DNA of 64,000 bases from Archangium gephyra. Lineage in GTDB: Bacteria; Myxococcota; Myxococcia; Myxococcales; Myxococcaceae. The translations under genes and the position numbers were made by a program. The stretch is from positions 174,501 through 238,500 of the forward strand of contig NZ_CP011509.1 in assembly GCF_001027285.1 (NCBI RefSeq). The letters are read 5' to 3'. The notes beneath the pieces were generated by a model. The model made no database searches and had not been told where the DNA came from. It worked only from the letters and a program-made list of their open reading frames with translations. Numbering within the stretch: the first letter of the stretch is position 1; the number at the start of each line of letters is the position of its first letter. Positions 39,870 to 48,917 of this stretch are shown here, in pieces.

Positions 39870-42806
39870 TCACCCCACCTTGGCGCCCGCGTCTCCGCGT
39901 CCCGCGAGCCTCGCCACCGCTTCCACCAGCGTCCCCGGCTCCAGCGGCTTGGCCAGGTGCACCTGGAAGCCCGCGCGGTAGGCCTTCCGCGCATCCTCCG
40001 CGCTCGCATACGCCGTCAGCGCGATCGCGGGCACCCACTGGTCCCTCGCCTCGGCCCACGCCCTCACCTTCCTCAAGAGCGAGTGTCCGTCCTCCCCCGG
40101 CAGGCCAATGTCGGACACCAGCACGTCCGGCATCGACTCCCTCAGCCGCTCCAGCGCCTCCGCCGCGGTGCTCGCCGTCCCCACCACCGCACCCCGCTCG
40201 CGCAGCATCAAGGCAATCAACTCCCGCGCGTCCGGCGCGTCCTCCACCAGCAACACCGTCACCCCGTCCAGCCTCACCTCCGGCGCCTCGGCTCCCGGCA
40301 GCGCCTCCGCCTTCGCCTCGGGCAGCACCGCCGGCACCGGCAGCGTCACCGTGAACGTGGAGCCCTTGCCCTCCCCCGCGCTCTCCGCCCGCACCTGGCC
40401 CCCGTGCAGCCCCACCAGGTGGTGGACGATCGCCAGCCCCAGGCCCAGGCCCCCGTGCTCGCGCGTCGCCGAGCCGTCCGCCTGCCAGAAGCGCTCGAAG
40501 AGGTGCGGCAGCGAGTCCGCCTGAATCCCCTTCCCCGTGTCCGTCACCCGCACCCACAGGTCGCGCTCGTTGCGCTCCACCCGCACGTGCACCCGCCCTC
40601 CCGCCGGGGTGAACTTCACCGCGTTCACCAGCAGGTTCCAGCACACCTGCTGCAACCGTCCCGGGTCCCCCACCAGCATCGCCGTGCCGTTGCCGCCCAC
40701 GTCCACCTCGAGCGCCAGCGACACCCCCTTCTGCTCCGCGTGCGGCTTCACCACCTCCACCGCCGCCTGCACCACCCCCACCAGCTCCACGCCCCTGCGG
40801 ACCAGCGTCAGCTTCCCGGTGATGATGCGCGACACGTCCAGCACGTCTTCAATCAGCTGCGCCAGCGTGCGCGCGTTGCGCTCGATGACGCCCAGCCCCT
40901 TCTCCACCGCCTTCGCGTCGTTCTGCCGGTTGCGCAGCATCTGCGTCCAGCCCAGCACCGCCGTCAGCGGCGTGCGCAGCTCGTGGCTCATCACCGCGAG
41001 GAACTCGTCCTTGGCGCGATTGGCCGCCTGCGTCTCCGCCATCAGCCGCGTGTTCTCGATGGCCACCGACGCCATGCGCGCCAGCTGCACCAGAATCGCC
41101 TCGTCCTCCGAGCTGAAGTCCCCCTCGTACCGGTCCGACAGCTGGATGAGGCCCAGGTTGCGCCCATCCCGGCCCACCAGCGGCGCCGCCAGCCACCCGC
41201 GCAGCGGCGGGTGCTTCCCCGTGTGCCGCCCGAAGGCCCTCCAGGCCGCATGCGACTCGAGCTCCGTCTGCGTCAGCCGGATGGGCAGGTTCAGCCGGCA
41301 CACCCAGCTGTAGATGCCCGTCCCCTCCCGCGACTGCTTCCACTCGCGCCACGCCGCGTACTTGTCCGACATGGACACCGAGTGGATGGCCTGGGACCAG
41401 TTGCCCTCCAGCGTCAGGCTCGTGACGGCCTGGTGCGCGCCAATCACCTCGCGTGCCTGCTCGGTGATGGCCTTGAGCACGTGCTCGACGGACTCCGCCT
41501 CGCTGATGACGAGCGCCGCGCTGGCCAGCCCCTGCAGCTGCACCGCGTGGTGCTGCTCCCGCGCGAGCAGGCGCTCCCGCTCGGCCTCGCCCTGGCGCTG
41601 GCGGGTGATGTCCCGGTGCGCCCCCACCCACTCGCGCACCGAGCCGTCCTTCTCCAGTACCGGCACCGCGCGCGCCAGCATGTGGCGGTACGAGCCATCG
41701 TGGTGCCGCAGCCGGTGCTCCACCTGGAAGGACGTGCGCGTGGAGAGCGCGTCCTCCCAGGAGCGCACGGAGCGCTCCCGGTCCTCCGGGTGCACCGCCT
41801 CCAGCCAGCCCCAGCCCTGGTACTGCTCGCGGGGCTGCCCGGTGAAGGCGCTCCAGCCCGGCTGCTCCTCCACGAACTCGCCCGAGGGGGGCGTGGCCCA
41901 GATGATGTCCGACGTCGCCGTCACCAGCGAGCGGAAGCGCTCCTCGCTGTGCCCCAAATCTCTCGCCAACGCCTCGGCGGTGCGGCGCGAGCGCACCAGG
42001 TCCGTCACGTCGTAGGCGAAGATGGCCACGCCCTCCACCCGTCCGGCCGCGTCGCGCTGCGGGTGGTAGGCGATGTCGAAGAACATCTCCTCCGAGGGCG
42101 CCCCGGCCGCGCGGGGCACCTTCACCGGCCGGGCCCGGCCCACGTACGAGCTGCCCGTGGTGTACACCCGCTCCATCACCTCGAAGACGCCCTGGCCCGC
42201 GAGCTCCGGCAGGGCCTCGCGCACCGGCTGGCCCACCAGATCCCTCCCGCCGTAGAAGCGCCGGTGCAGCAGGTTGGAGAAGACGAAGCGGTGCTCGGGG
42301 CCGCGGGTGATGCTGACGGCGGCGGGCGCCAGCATCAACATCTCCTGGAAGCGGGCGCGCTCGCCCTCCACGGCCGTGCGCGCCGTCTGCTCCGCGGACA
42401 GCAGCCGCACCCGCTCGTTCTCCGCCAGGCGCCGCTCCGTCACGTCCCGGCTGAAGACGACGAGCCCCTCGCCCGAGGGGAAGGCACGCGACTCCAGCCA
42501 CACCCCACCCGGCGCGAAGAAGTCCTCCAGCGACACCAGCGTGCGCGCGTCCATGGCGCGGCGCCACGCCGGGGCGAAGGCGCTCTCGGCCAGCTCGGGC
42601 AGCACCGCCCACAACTCCTGTCCCAGTATCTGCTCGCGCGAGCGGCCCAGCAGCCGCTCGAACACGGCGTTGAGCCACACCAGGCGCCAGGCCCCATCCA
42701 CCACGAGGATGCCGTCGGTGACACCGTCCAGCAACGGGGCGAACCCCGCCGGCACCCCGCGCTCCAGCCCCCCGGTTGGAGTTATGGACGGCTCGTGATT
42801 GGCCAT
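39870..42806 (-). CDS. Hybrid sensor histidine kinase/response regulator with PAS and GAF domains
   Basis: 978 aa from ATG 42806. Domains in order: PAS at about 20-125 (VTDGILVVDGAWRLVWLNAVFERLLGR), PAS at 145-265, PAS at 285-405 (DIIWATPPSGEF, FQVEHRLRHHDGSYRHMLARAV), GAF at 420-590, HisKA at 605-670 with FLAVMSHELRTPLTAVLGW, HATPase_c at 715-830 (GDPGRLQQVCWNLLVNAVKFTP, TDTGKGIQ, GGLGLGLAIVHHLV), and a C-terminal receiver at 855-975 with VTVLLVEDAPDARE and phosphoacceptor Asp in VLVSDIGLPG. There are no membrane spans, so it is cytoplasmic. Target and signal unknown. Confidence 0.95.
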   Translation of the reverse strand: MANHEPSITPTGGLERGVPAGFAPLLDGVTDGILVVDGAWRLVWLNAVFERLLGRSREQILGQELWAVLPELAESAFAPAWRRAMDARTLVSLEDFFAPGGVWLESRAFPSGEGLVVFSRDVTERRLAENERVRLLSAEQTARTAVEGERARFQEMLMLAPAAVSITRGPEHRFVFSNLLHRRFYGGRDLVGQPVREALPELAGQGVFEVMERVYTTGSSYVGRARPVKVPRAAGAPSEEMFFDIAYHPQRDAAGRVEGVAIFAYDVTDLVRSRRTAEALARDLGHSEERFRSLVTATSDIIWATPPSGEFVEEQPGWSAFTGQPREQYQGWGWLEAVHPEDRERSVRSWEDALSTRTSFQVEHRLRHHDGSYRHMLARAVPVLEKDGSVREWVGAHRDITRQRQGEAERERLLAREQHHAVQLQGLASAALVISEAESVEHVLKAITEQAREVIGAHQAVTSLTLEGNWSQAIHSVSMSDKYAAWREWKQSREGTGIYSWVCRLNLPIRLTQTELESHAAWRAFGRHTGKHPPLRGWLAAPLVGRDGRNLGLIQLSDRYEGDFSSEDEAILVQLARMASVAIENTRLMAETQAANRAKDEFLAVMSHELRTPLTAVLGWTQMLRNRQNDAKAVEKGLGVIERNARTLAQLIEDVLDVSRIITGKLTLVRRGVELVGVVQAAVEVVKPHAEQKGVSLALEVDVGGNGTAMLVGDPGRLQQVCWNLLVNAVKFTPAGGRVHVRVERNERDLWVRVTDTGKGIQADSLPHLFERFWQADGSATREHGGLGLGLAIVHHLVGLHGGQVRAESAGEGKGSTFTVTLPVPAVLPEAKAEALPGAEAPEVRLDGVTVLLVEDAPDARELIALMLRERGAVVGTASTAAEALERLRESMPDVLVSDIGLPGEDGHSLLRKVRAWAEARDQWVPAIALTAYASAEDARKAYRAGFQVHLAKPLEPGTLVEAVARLAGRGDAGAKVG

Positions 42807-43006
42807 GGACTCTGGCTTCAGGCTTAGCAGAGCGCGTTGGCGGCTGCTCGCGGGTGGCCGGCCGAGTGTCCGGCGCAGGCCGTTCCAAGGTGGGAGTAGC
42901 GGACACCTGGGGGAGCCTGAAGCCGCCCGGAGAGGGAGGAGGCGGCCCGGACGCCCGTGGCCTTGTGCGGCCGGGACGCATCCGCTAGCAGTCGGGGCCG
43001 ACCCCC

Positions 43007-43657
43007 ATGCTCACCGACGTCCCGACTCCGAAACCGTCGCGCTCTCCCCGCACCTTCCTGTGGGCGGGGATGGGCTTCGCCCTCTCCCTCTGCCTGGCGC
43101 TGCTCGTGGTGGGGCTGGTGCGCCCCCGGCAGGAGCCGTTGCAGCGGCTCGGCAAGCTTCCCGCCTTCCGCTTCACGCGCCAGGACGGCGAGCCCTTCGG
43201 CCTCCAGCAGCTCCAGGGCAAGCCCTGGGTGGCCAACTTCATCTTCACCCGCTGCCCCACCATCTGCCCCGTCTTCACCCGGAAGATGGCGAGCGTGCAG
43301 AAGCAGACGGCGGAGCTGGATGGGCTCGCGCTCGTCTCCTTCTCGGTGGACCCCGCGTACGACACCCCCGAGCGCCTCACCGCCTATGCCCAGAAGCACG
43401 GCGCGGACCCGGCGCGCTGGAGCTTCCTCACCGGCGACTACGTGCAGCTCAAGGACACCATCGTCGGCGGCTTCAAGATCGCCATGGGCCGCGAGGAGGG
43501 CGGGGACGAGAACGACATCGCCAGCATCTTCCACGGCTCGCACTTCGTGCTGGTGGACCGGAGCGGGGAGATCCGCGGCTACTACAACAGCGAGCACGAC
43601 GACGACGTGGCGCGGCTGGTGCTCGACGCGGCGCGGCTGGTGAAGAGCGGCGAGTAG
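43007..43657 (+). CDS. SCO1/SenC-family copper chaperone or thiol redox protein
   Basis: 216 aa. One membrane anchor at about residues 17-38 (WAGMGFALSLCLALLVVGLV). The thioredoxin-like fold carries the family motif FIFTRCPTICPVF (C83, C87) and a C-terminal His in FHGSHFVLV (H176 or H179), the copper ligands of SCO proteins. It delivers copper to the CuA site of cytochrome c oxidase or acts as a thiol oxidoreductase; oxidase genes are not in the window. It ends with a strong terminator. Confidence 0.94.
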   Translation: MLTDVPTPKPSRSPRTFLWAGMGFALSLCLALLVVGLVRPRQEPLQRLGKLPAFRFTRQDGEPFGLQQLQGKPWVANFIFTRCPTICPVFTRKMASVQKQTAELDGLALVSFSVDPAYDTPERLTAYAQKHGADPARWSFLTGDYVQLKDTIVGGFKIAMGREEGGDENDIASIFHGSHFVLVDRSGEIRGYYNSEHDDDVARLVLDAARLVKSGE

Positions 43658-43678
43658 CCTCTGGCGCCAGAAAGCACG

Positions 43679-43719
43679 AAGGGCCGGCTTCCCGGGAGTG
43701 GGAAGACCGGCCCTTTTTC
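43679..43719 (+). terminator. Intrinsic terminator after the SCO1 gene
   Basis: Stem AAGGGCCGG-CTTCCC / GGGAAG-ACCGGCCCTT with a short loop, then TTTC. It is about 21 bp after the SCO1 stop and also faces the convergent gene at 43759. Confidence 0.85.
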
Positions 43720-43758
43720 ATGTGACGCGTCCGCGACGCGTCCAGGGACGCGAGGGGC

Positions 43759-44181
43759 TCAGGCCGCCTCGAGCAGCTTCTGGGCGTGGGCGTGGGCGAA
43801 GATGTTCTGCAGGTTGATGCCGCCCTCGGCCGGCAGCGCGTCGCCGACCTTCTTGGCGATGCCACCCACCGTCTGGGCCAGGTCGGCGATCTTGCCGATC
43901 GTGGGCATGGCCTTGGCCAGCACACCCAGGCCACCCAGCGGGCCACCGGCCACGAAGGACAGGGCGTTATCCAGGAACTTGTCGGCGAAGGGCTTGATGA
44001 ACTTGCCGATGCCGAAGGGCAGCTTGTCCAGCGCGCCACCGACCAGCTTCTTCACCGGCGCCATGATCTGGTCCAGCGGCTTCTGCAGGAAGTTGGTCAC
44101 CTTGCCCACCACGTCGGCCACCTTGCCCACGGTGCGCGCGATGCCGCCGATTGCCTTGCCGATGCCCTTGAGAAAGCCCAT
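43759..44181 (-). CDS. Small amphipathic-helix protein of unknown function
   Basis: 140 aa with GAGGA upstream. No signal peptide. The whole chain is Gly/Ala/Lys/Val-rich amphipathic helix: MGFLKGIGKAIGGIARTVGK, VGKVTNFLQKPLDQIM, PVKKLVGGALDKLPFGIGKF, LSFVAGGPLGGLGVLAKAMP. It ends with INLQNIFAHAHAQKLLEAA. The N-terminus looks like an antimicrobial or pore-forming peptide, but the protein is longer than typical bacteriocins and has no immunity gene nearby. The neighbour at 44297 on the same strand may be co-transcribed. Confidence 0.7.
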   Translation of the reverse strand: MGFLKGIGKAIGGIARTVGKVADVVGKVTNFLQKPLDQIMAPVKKLVGGALDKLPFGIGKFIKPFADKFLDNALSFVAGGPLGGLGVLAKAMPTIGKIADLAQTVGGIAKKVGDALPAEGGINLQNIFAHAHAQKLLEAA

Positions 44182-44296
44182 GGTCGTGTCCTCGTTCCCC
44201 TATAGGGATGACGAACTTCGTGGTGGAAGTGGCCCGCCGTGCTGGCGGCTACAAAAGGATTATCGCGGGGGGGGTTTTCGAGTTGCGTGGGGGGAT

Positions 44297-44734
44297 TTAA
44301 ATCCGGCCCGGGCCGCCCTTGCGCATCTGGTTGAGCAGCTCCTGGCGCTTCTCGGGGTCATCCGAGGCCAGGGGCTTCTCGCCCTCGGTGCCCTGCAGCG
44401 AGGGCTTGCCCGCGGAGGACGGAGCGCTGTCGAAGCCGGACTTGTTGAAGTCGGGGCCCTCGAGGCCCAGCTCGCCCCTGGCGCCGGCGACGAAGAACTG
44501 ACCGACCTCCTCGGGGGTGGGCGGCTCGTAGCCCGCGGCGCGCAGCTCGGCGTCGTCGGCGACATGGAGCACCGGCTGCTTGTCCGGGTTCTGCGCGTAA
44601 TCCAGCACCAGCTCCACGTACGCCTCCAGCTCCATGCCCACCGACTTCGCGATGCGCTTGGTGTCGGGATCGGCGAGCAGCTCGGCGCGAACCTTCTCCA
44701 CGGGCTTCTTCAGACGCGGCTTCTGCTGGGACAT
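44297..44734 (-). CDS. Small soluble protein of unknown function
   Basis: 145 aa from ATG 44734 with GGAG upstream. An N-terminal basic helix (QQKPRLKKPVEKVRAELLADPDTKRIAKSVGMELEAYVELVLDYAQNPDKQP) is followed by acidic low complexity (GPDFNKSGFDSAPSSAGKPSLQGTEGEKPLASDDPEKRQ). No membrane or signal region. 115 bp upstream of the amphipathic protein gene. Function unknown. Confidence 0.65.
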   Translation of the reverse strand: MSQQKPRLKKPVEKVRAELLADPDTKRIAKSVGMELEAYVELVLDYAQNPDKQPVLHVADDAELRAAGYEPPTPEEVGQFFVAGARGELGLEGPDFNKSGFDSAPSSAGKPSLQGTEGEKPLASDDPEKRQELLNQMRKGGPGRI

Positions 44735-44815
44735 GAACGGGCTCCAGTCGAGGAAAAGCGGAGTAGCCGGAGACTCTACCCCAGCCCTTCCATGTGGGCC
44801 AGAAGGCCACCTGCC

Positions 44816-45358
<543 letters not shown>

Positions 45359-45512
45359 TGAGCGCTCCTGCGAGAGAGGGGCCTGGCGGACGGGCAAGCG
45401 CTGGAGGGCCTGACGGCCCCTCGGACGGCCGGAATAATGACGCGGTGCTTCCAGCACGCCCTCGCGTGCATACCTTGGCCGGAAAGACATCGGACAGGGA
45501 AGGGACACACAC

Positions 45513-46034
45513 ATGGCGATGATGGGGACCCGCCTGGTGGAGCGAGTGAAGGACGAGGCGCTGCGGCTGGGCACCAAGGGAGTGAGGTGGGTGGTGGAGG
45601 GGACCGCCACGGCCTTGAGGACCCTGGACCGGCTGCAGGAGTGGCTGCCGCACGAGGAGCGGGAGTCGCTGCGACGGCCGGCCCGTGAGGACGCGATGAT
45701 GCAGCAGCAGCAGCGGGAGCCGACGCTGTACCGGCCTCCACCGGTGGCGGCCCGTCCGGCGAAGAAGCCGATCTCGCCCGAGGTGCAGGCCACGGCGGAG
45801 CGGGTGCTGGAGGAGGCGCGAGCGGCGAAGGAGCGCATCAAGAAGGCGCAGCCGGCGCCCAAGCCGCTGATCGTCTCGGCGGACGCCGAGGAGCAACTGC
45901 CTGGCCCCGCCAAGCGCAGGACGGCGCGCCGGACGCAGGGCCGCAAGACGATGGCCTCGGCCGCGGCGCCCAAGCGGGTCACGGCGCCGAAAGAGGGCTT
46001 CAAGGCGAAGCGGGGCCAGAAGCACAAGCACTGA
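45513..46034 (+). CDS. Small basic-tailed protein of unknown function
   Basis: 173 aa from ATG 45513 (GGAAGGGA upstream). The N-terminus is helical (GTRLVERVKDEALRLGTKGVRWVVEGTATALRTLDRLQEWLPHEERESL), and the C-terminus is highly basic (KRRTARRTQGRKTM, PKEGFKAKRGQKHKH). The tail suggests nucleic-acid binding. No family recognised. Divergent from the macrodomain gene across 154 bp. Confidence 0.65.
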   Translation: MAMMGTRLVERVKDEALRLGTKGVRWVVEGTATALRTLDRLQEWLPHEERESLRRPAREDAMMQQQQREPTLYRPPPVAARPAKKPISPEVQATAERVLEEARAAKERIKKAQPAPKPLIVSADAEEQLPGPAKRRTARRTQGRKTMASAAAPKRVTAPKEGFKAKRGQKHKH

Positions 46035-46105
46035 GCCGCGCCGCGGAGGACCCCGCCACGCCAGAGCACGTCACGCGGCCACCCCGCGCGACACAGTACC
46101 CCCCT

Positions 46106-46147
46106 CCCCTCTCCCCTCGGGAGAGGGACGGGGTGAGGGTATCCGGG
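46106..46147 (+). repeat. Dispersed GAGAGGG repeat, copy 5
   Basis: CCCCTCTCCCCTCGGGAGAGGGACGGGGTGAGGGTATCCGGG. It lies between the convergent genes at 45513 and 46179. Confidence 0.75.
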
Positions 46148-46178
46148 CCCCGGGTTCCACCCCGTGCGGCCCGGAGCG

Positions 46179-46757
46179 TTACCGGCGCGTGACCTTGGGA
46201 GAAGTCGCGCGCGGAGCCACCTTGCTGCGCATGCGCGAGCTCTTCATGGAGACACCCGAGGCCTTCATCTGCGCGGCCTTCTCGGCGGCGAGGCGCTCGG
46301 CCTCGGCCTTGCGGGCGGCCTCATCGGCGGCGAGCTGAGCGCGGCGCTGGGCGATGAGCTCCCGCATGCCCTCGGTGGTGAGGTCCACCTGGGCGAGGTG
46401 GAGGCGGTAGAGGAGATCCTCGCGCAGGGTGCCCTTGGTGCGGGCCTGCTCGACGCCGCCGGAGAGGCCGACGACGATTTTAGGACGCTCCTCCTGGGTC
46501 TGGAGGCAGCGGACGATGAGGCCCTGAGCGGGGATGCTCAGCCGGGCCACATCGGGGATGAACACCACCCCGCGAGGCTGCCGGAGAGCGTCGCCGACCT
46601 GCTCGGTCTGGCGGACCTCCACCAGGGGCCCCTCCTTGGAAAAGTTCCTCGCCGCCGTCGCCGCCCACGTGCGCCGCTCATCTTCCGTGCCGCCGCTCAG
46701 GAGCACGGACGCGCGGTTCGCTACAAGCTCCTCTTCGCGGTACCCTCGCGGTGTCAA
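46179..46757 (-). CDS. Truncated sigma54-activator-like AAA fragment protein
   Basis: 192 aa from TTG 46757, chosen because GGGGGAGG precedes it by 6 nt; the ORF extends further upstream without a good start. The segment GVVFIPDVARLSIPAQGLIVRCLQTQEERPKIVVGLSGGVEQARTKGTLREDLLYRLHLAQVDLT follows the AAA+ core of NtrC-type activators (Walker B, then the FREDLYYRL motif), but the GAFTGA loop and Walker A are missing. The C-terminal half is a Lys/Arg/Ala coiled region (RAQLAADEAARKAEAERLAAEKAAQMKA) and a basic tail. It may be a regulator-derived dominant-negative or a reused fold; not an active ATPase. Confidence 0.65.
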   Translation of the reverse strand: MTPRGYREEELVANRASVLLSGGTEDERRTWAATAARNFSKEGPLVEVRQTEQVGDALRQPRGVVFIPDVARLSIPAQGLIVRCLQTQEERPKIVVGLSGGVEQARTKGTLREDLLYRLHLAQVDLTTEGMRELIAQRRAQLAADEAARKAEAERLAAEKAAQMKASGVSMKSSRMRSKVAPRATSPKVTRR

Positions 46758-46933
46758 AGGCAGACCTCCCCCGTCGTTGACTGCTATTGAGGAAAGCCTA
46801 ACGCAAATGAGGTTTCCCGTCGAACCCCGCAACGGCGCCAGGGCCTGAAAACCGGCCCCGGATGCGGAAATCCCCCAGTCTTTCCACGGAGTTGCAAAAA
46901 CAACGGGGGGCCCAAGAAACCTCTGGGGGAGGG

Positions 46934-48295
46934 TCAGGCGTGGAGGACCACGACGGGGCGGCGGCAGCGCTCCACGAGGGTACGGGCCACCGCGTTGTCG
47001 AGGTAGCTGGAATGACCCGGTGCGTCAGACGTACCCAGGCACACCAGATCCACGCCCTCGCGCTCGGTGGCCTGGCAGATGGCGCGGGCCACGTCGTCGC
47101 CGGTGACGCCCTCCATCGTCCACTGCACCTCGGAGGCGCCGTCCTCGCGGGGCACCAGGGCCTTGAGGCGCTCGAGGACGGCGGACTGCTCGCGAGGAGG
47201 CTCGGGCACCACGCCGTACTGGTCCATCATCCAGGAGCGGTCCGAGGCGCGGCGGCGGTGCACGTGCAGCAGGTGGACGCGGCCGCCGGGGCGCACGAGC
47301 GAGCGGGCCTCGGAGATGGCGCGGGTGCTGGCCTCGGAGAAGTCCACGGGCACCAGCACGCTGCGAGGCGGGACGCTCTTGCGGACCCGGGGCTGGGTGG
47401 AAGGCACGCACGCCACGGACTGCTCGGCATGGCGCAGCACGCCGGCGGACACGGAGCCGTGCCACAGCCGGGCGAGGCCTCCCCGCTGGTGGTTGCCCAC
47501 GACGACGAGGTCCGCGGCATGCGCGTGCGCCACGTGCAGCAGGTGGTCCGCGGGGCGGCCGAAACCGGGCTCCAGGTGCAACTCCAGACGGCCCTCTCCG
47601 GGCAGCTCGCCCAGGCGCTCGCGCAGCTCGCGCAGCAGCACGCGCTCCACCTGCGGGTCCAACACCTCGATGCGGCGCACCACCGGGTCCAACACCTCGA
47701 GGTGCACGGGGGTGTGGATGCCCAGACGCTCGCGCTCCTCCACGGGCGAGCACACGGAGACGGCGAGGACGTCACAGGGGCCCACGCGGCGCAGGTCGTG
47801 CAGCCACGCGACGGCGGCGGCCGAGACGCCCGAGTCATCCACGCCGACGAGCACCTGGAGGCGGCGCCGGCCCAGGGCCCAATCCGCGAGGGCGTCGCCC
47901 TGGCGGCGCACCACGAGCACGGGGACATGGGCCTGCTGGGCCACCCGCTCGTGGACGGGGGTACGGTGCCAGGCGGGGAGGTGGCCCCAGCCCTCGGCGG
48001 AGACGATGAGGAGCCGGGCGTTTCGGACGCGCTCGTCCTGCACGAGCACGGTGCCCGGAGAGCCCTCCAACAACCACGCCTCCACGGAGACGCCCATGGA
48101 GTGCAGGCGGGCGGCCTCGGAGGAGAGCCGGGCGCGGGCCTCGTCGCGGGCGCGGTAGCCGGGGCGGGAGGAGTGCTCGGTGTGGAGGACGCCGAGCAGC
48201 CACAGGGGCTCACGAAGACGGGCGGCGATGGCCGCGGCGGCCTGGGCGGAGCGGCCCGAGGCCTCGGTCAGGTTGGTTGCACACACGACGGCCAT
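46934..48295 (-). CDS. Universal stress protein with three tandem Usp domains
   Basis: 453 aa from ATG 48295 with GGGAGG upstream. Three Usp folds are read at residues about 1-133, 145-295 and 310-453. Domain 1 begins MAVVCATNLTEASGRSAQAAAAIAARL. Domain 2 begins LQVLVGVDDSGVSAAAVAWL and ends VVVGNHQRGGLARLWHGSVS. Domain 3 begins SVLVPVDFSEASTRAISEA, where DFS is the ATP-binding start, and ends CLGTSDAPGHSSYLDNAVARTLVERCRRPVVVL. The two C-terminal domains keep the G(2)xG(9)(S/T) ATP-type loops. Triple Usp chains are less common than doubles. Confidence 0.88.
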   Translation of the reverse strand: MAVVCATNLTEASGRSAQAAAAIAARLREPLWLLGVLHTEHSSRPGYRARDEARARLSSEAARLHSMGVSVEAWLLEGSPGTVLVQDERVRNARLLIVSAEGWGHLPAWHRTPVHERVAQQAHVPVLVVRRQGDALADWALGRRRLQVLVGVDDSGVSAAAVAWLHDLRRVGPCDVLAVSVCSPVEERERLGIHTPVHLEVLDPVVRRIEVLDPQVERVLLRELRERLGELPGEGRLELHLEPGFGRPADHLLHVAHAHAADLVVVGNHQRGGLARLWHGSVSAGVLRHAEQSVACVPSTQPRVRKSVPPRSVLVPVDFSEASTRAISEARSLVRPGGRVHLLHVHRRRASDRSWMMDQYGVVPEPPREQSAVLERLKALVPREDGASEVQWTMEGVTGDDVARAICQATEREGVDLVCLGTSDAPGHSSYLDNAVARTLVERCRRPVVVLHA

Positions 48296-48416
48296 GACAG
48301 CCTCCCACCGAGGGCACGAGGGGGAATGCCCTCTTCCAGGAGAACCCTCGACGGGAGGATGGCCATTGCGAGCAAGGCCAGGAGGCCCCCGGCCACGAGG
48401 GTCCCCACCAGGACGC

Positions 48417-48462
48417 TCCTCCCCTCGCCCGCCGGGAGAGGGACGGGGTGAGGGTATCGGGG
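48417..48462 (+). repeat. Dispersed GAGAGGG repeat, copy 6
   Basis: CTCCCCTCGCCCGCCGGGAGAGGGACGGGGTGAGGGTATCGGGG. Between the Usp gene and the GspG-like gene. Confidence 0.75.
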
Positions 48463-48494
48463 AACACGAGTTGAATCCGCTTATGCCCCCGCGC

Positions 48495-48881
48495 CTACCG
48501 CGTCCCCACGGCCGCGTGGCCGTCGTGGTTGGTGTGGTCCTGGTTGGGACCATTGCCGCCGCGCAGCCCATCCTGCCCGTAGGACTGGAGGAAGGGCCGC
48601 TGGCCGTCGCTGGCGTAGGCGTAGGGGTGGCCCCAGGGGTCGGTGGGCTCGGCGGGGAGGTACTTGGGCACGAGGAAGGACAGGTCGCCCTCCTCGGGGA
48701 TGGAGCCGCGTTCGGCGCGGTAGACCTCGAGCGCCGCGAGGATGCGGGCGAAGTCGGCGTGGACCTGGGCGGCGCCCGGGTCGTGCTTGCCGCGCAGGCC
48801 GAGCCACACGGTGATGCCGATGGCCACGAAGGCGATCGGCAGGAAGATGACCATCAGGTGGGGGCGTCGGCGCGGCGTCAC
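48495..48881 (-). CDS. GspG-like pseudopilin domain protein
   Basis: 128 aa from GTG 48881 (ATG 48854 possible). The N-terminal hydrophobic helix (LMVIFLPIAFVAIGITVWLGL) lacks a prepilin cleavage motif. The body follows the major T2SS pseudopilin C-terminal fold: FARILAALEVYRAERGSIPEEGDLSFLVPKYLPAEPTDPWGHPYAYASDGQ, then FLQSYGQDGLRGGNGPNQDHTNH. It lies 36 bp downstream of the radical SAM gene on the same strand, so it may belong to that operon. It may be an anchored relative that does not assemble pili. Confidence 0.8.
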   Translation of the reverse strand: MTPRRRPHLMVIFLPIAFVAIGITVWLGLRGKHDPGAAQVHADFARILAALEVYRAERGSIPEEGDLSFLVPKYLPAEPTDPWGHPYAYASDGQRPFLQSYGQDGLRGGNGPNQDHTNHDGHAAVGTR

Positions 48882-48917
48882 GGACGCGGGCTTACCACAG
48901 GCCGGGCGTCCGAGCCG

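Noticed and set aside
46106-46147. Candidate CRISPR-like or tRNA-like hairpin at the repeat
   Set aside because: The sequence is a dispersed GAGAGGG repeat with single copies and no spacing pattern, not a CRISPR array, and there is no tRNA fold.
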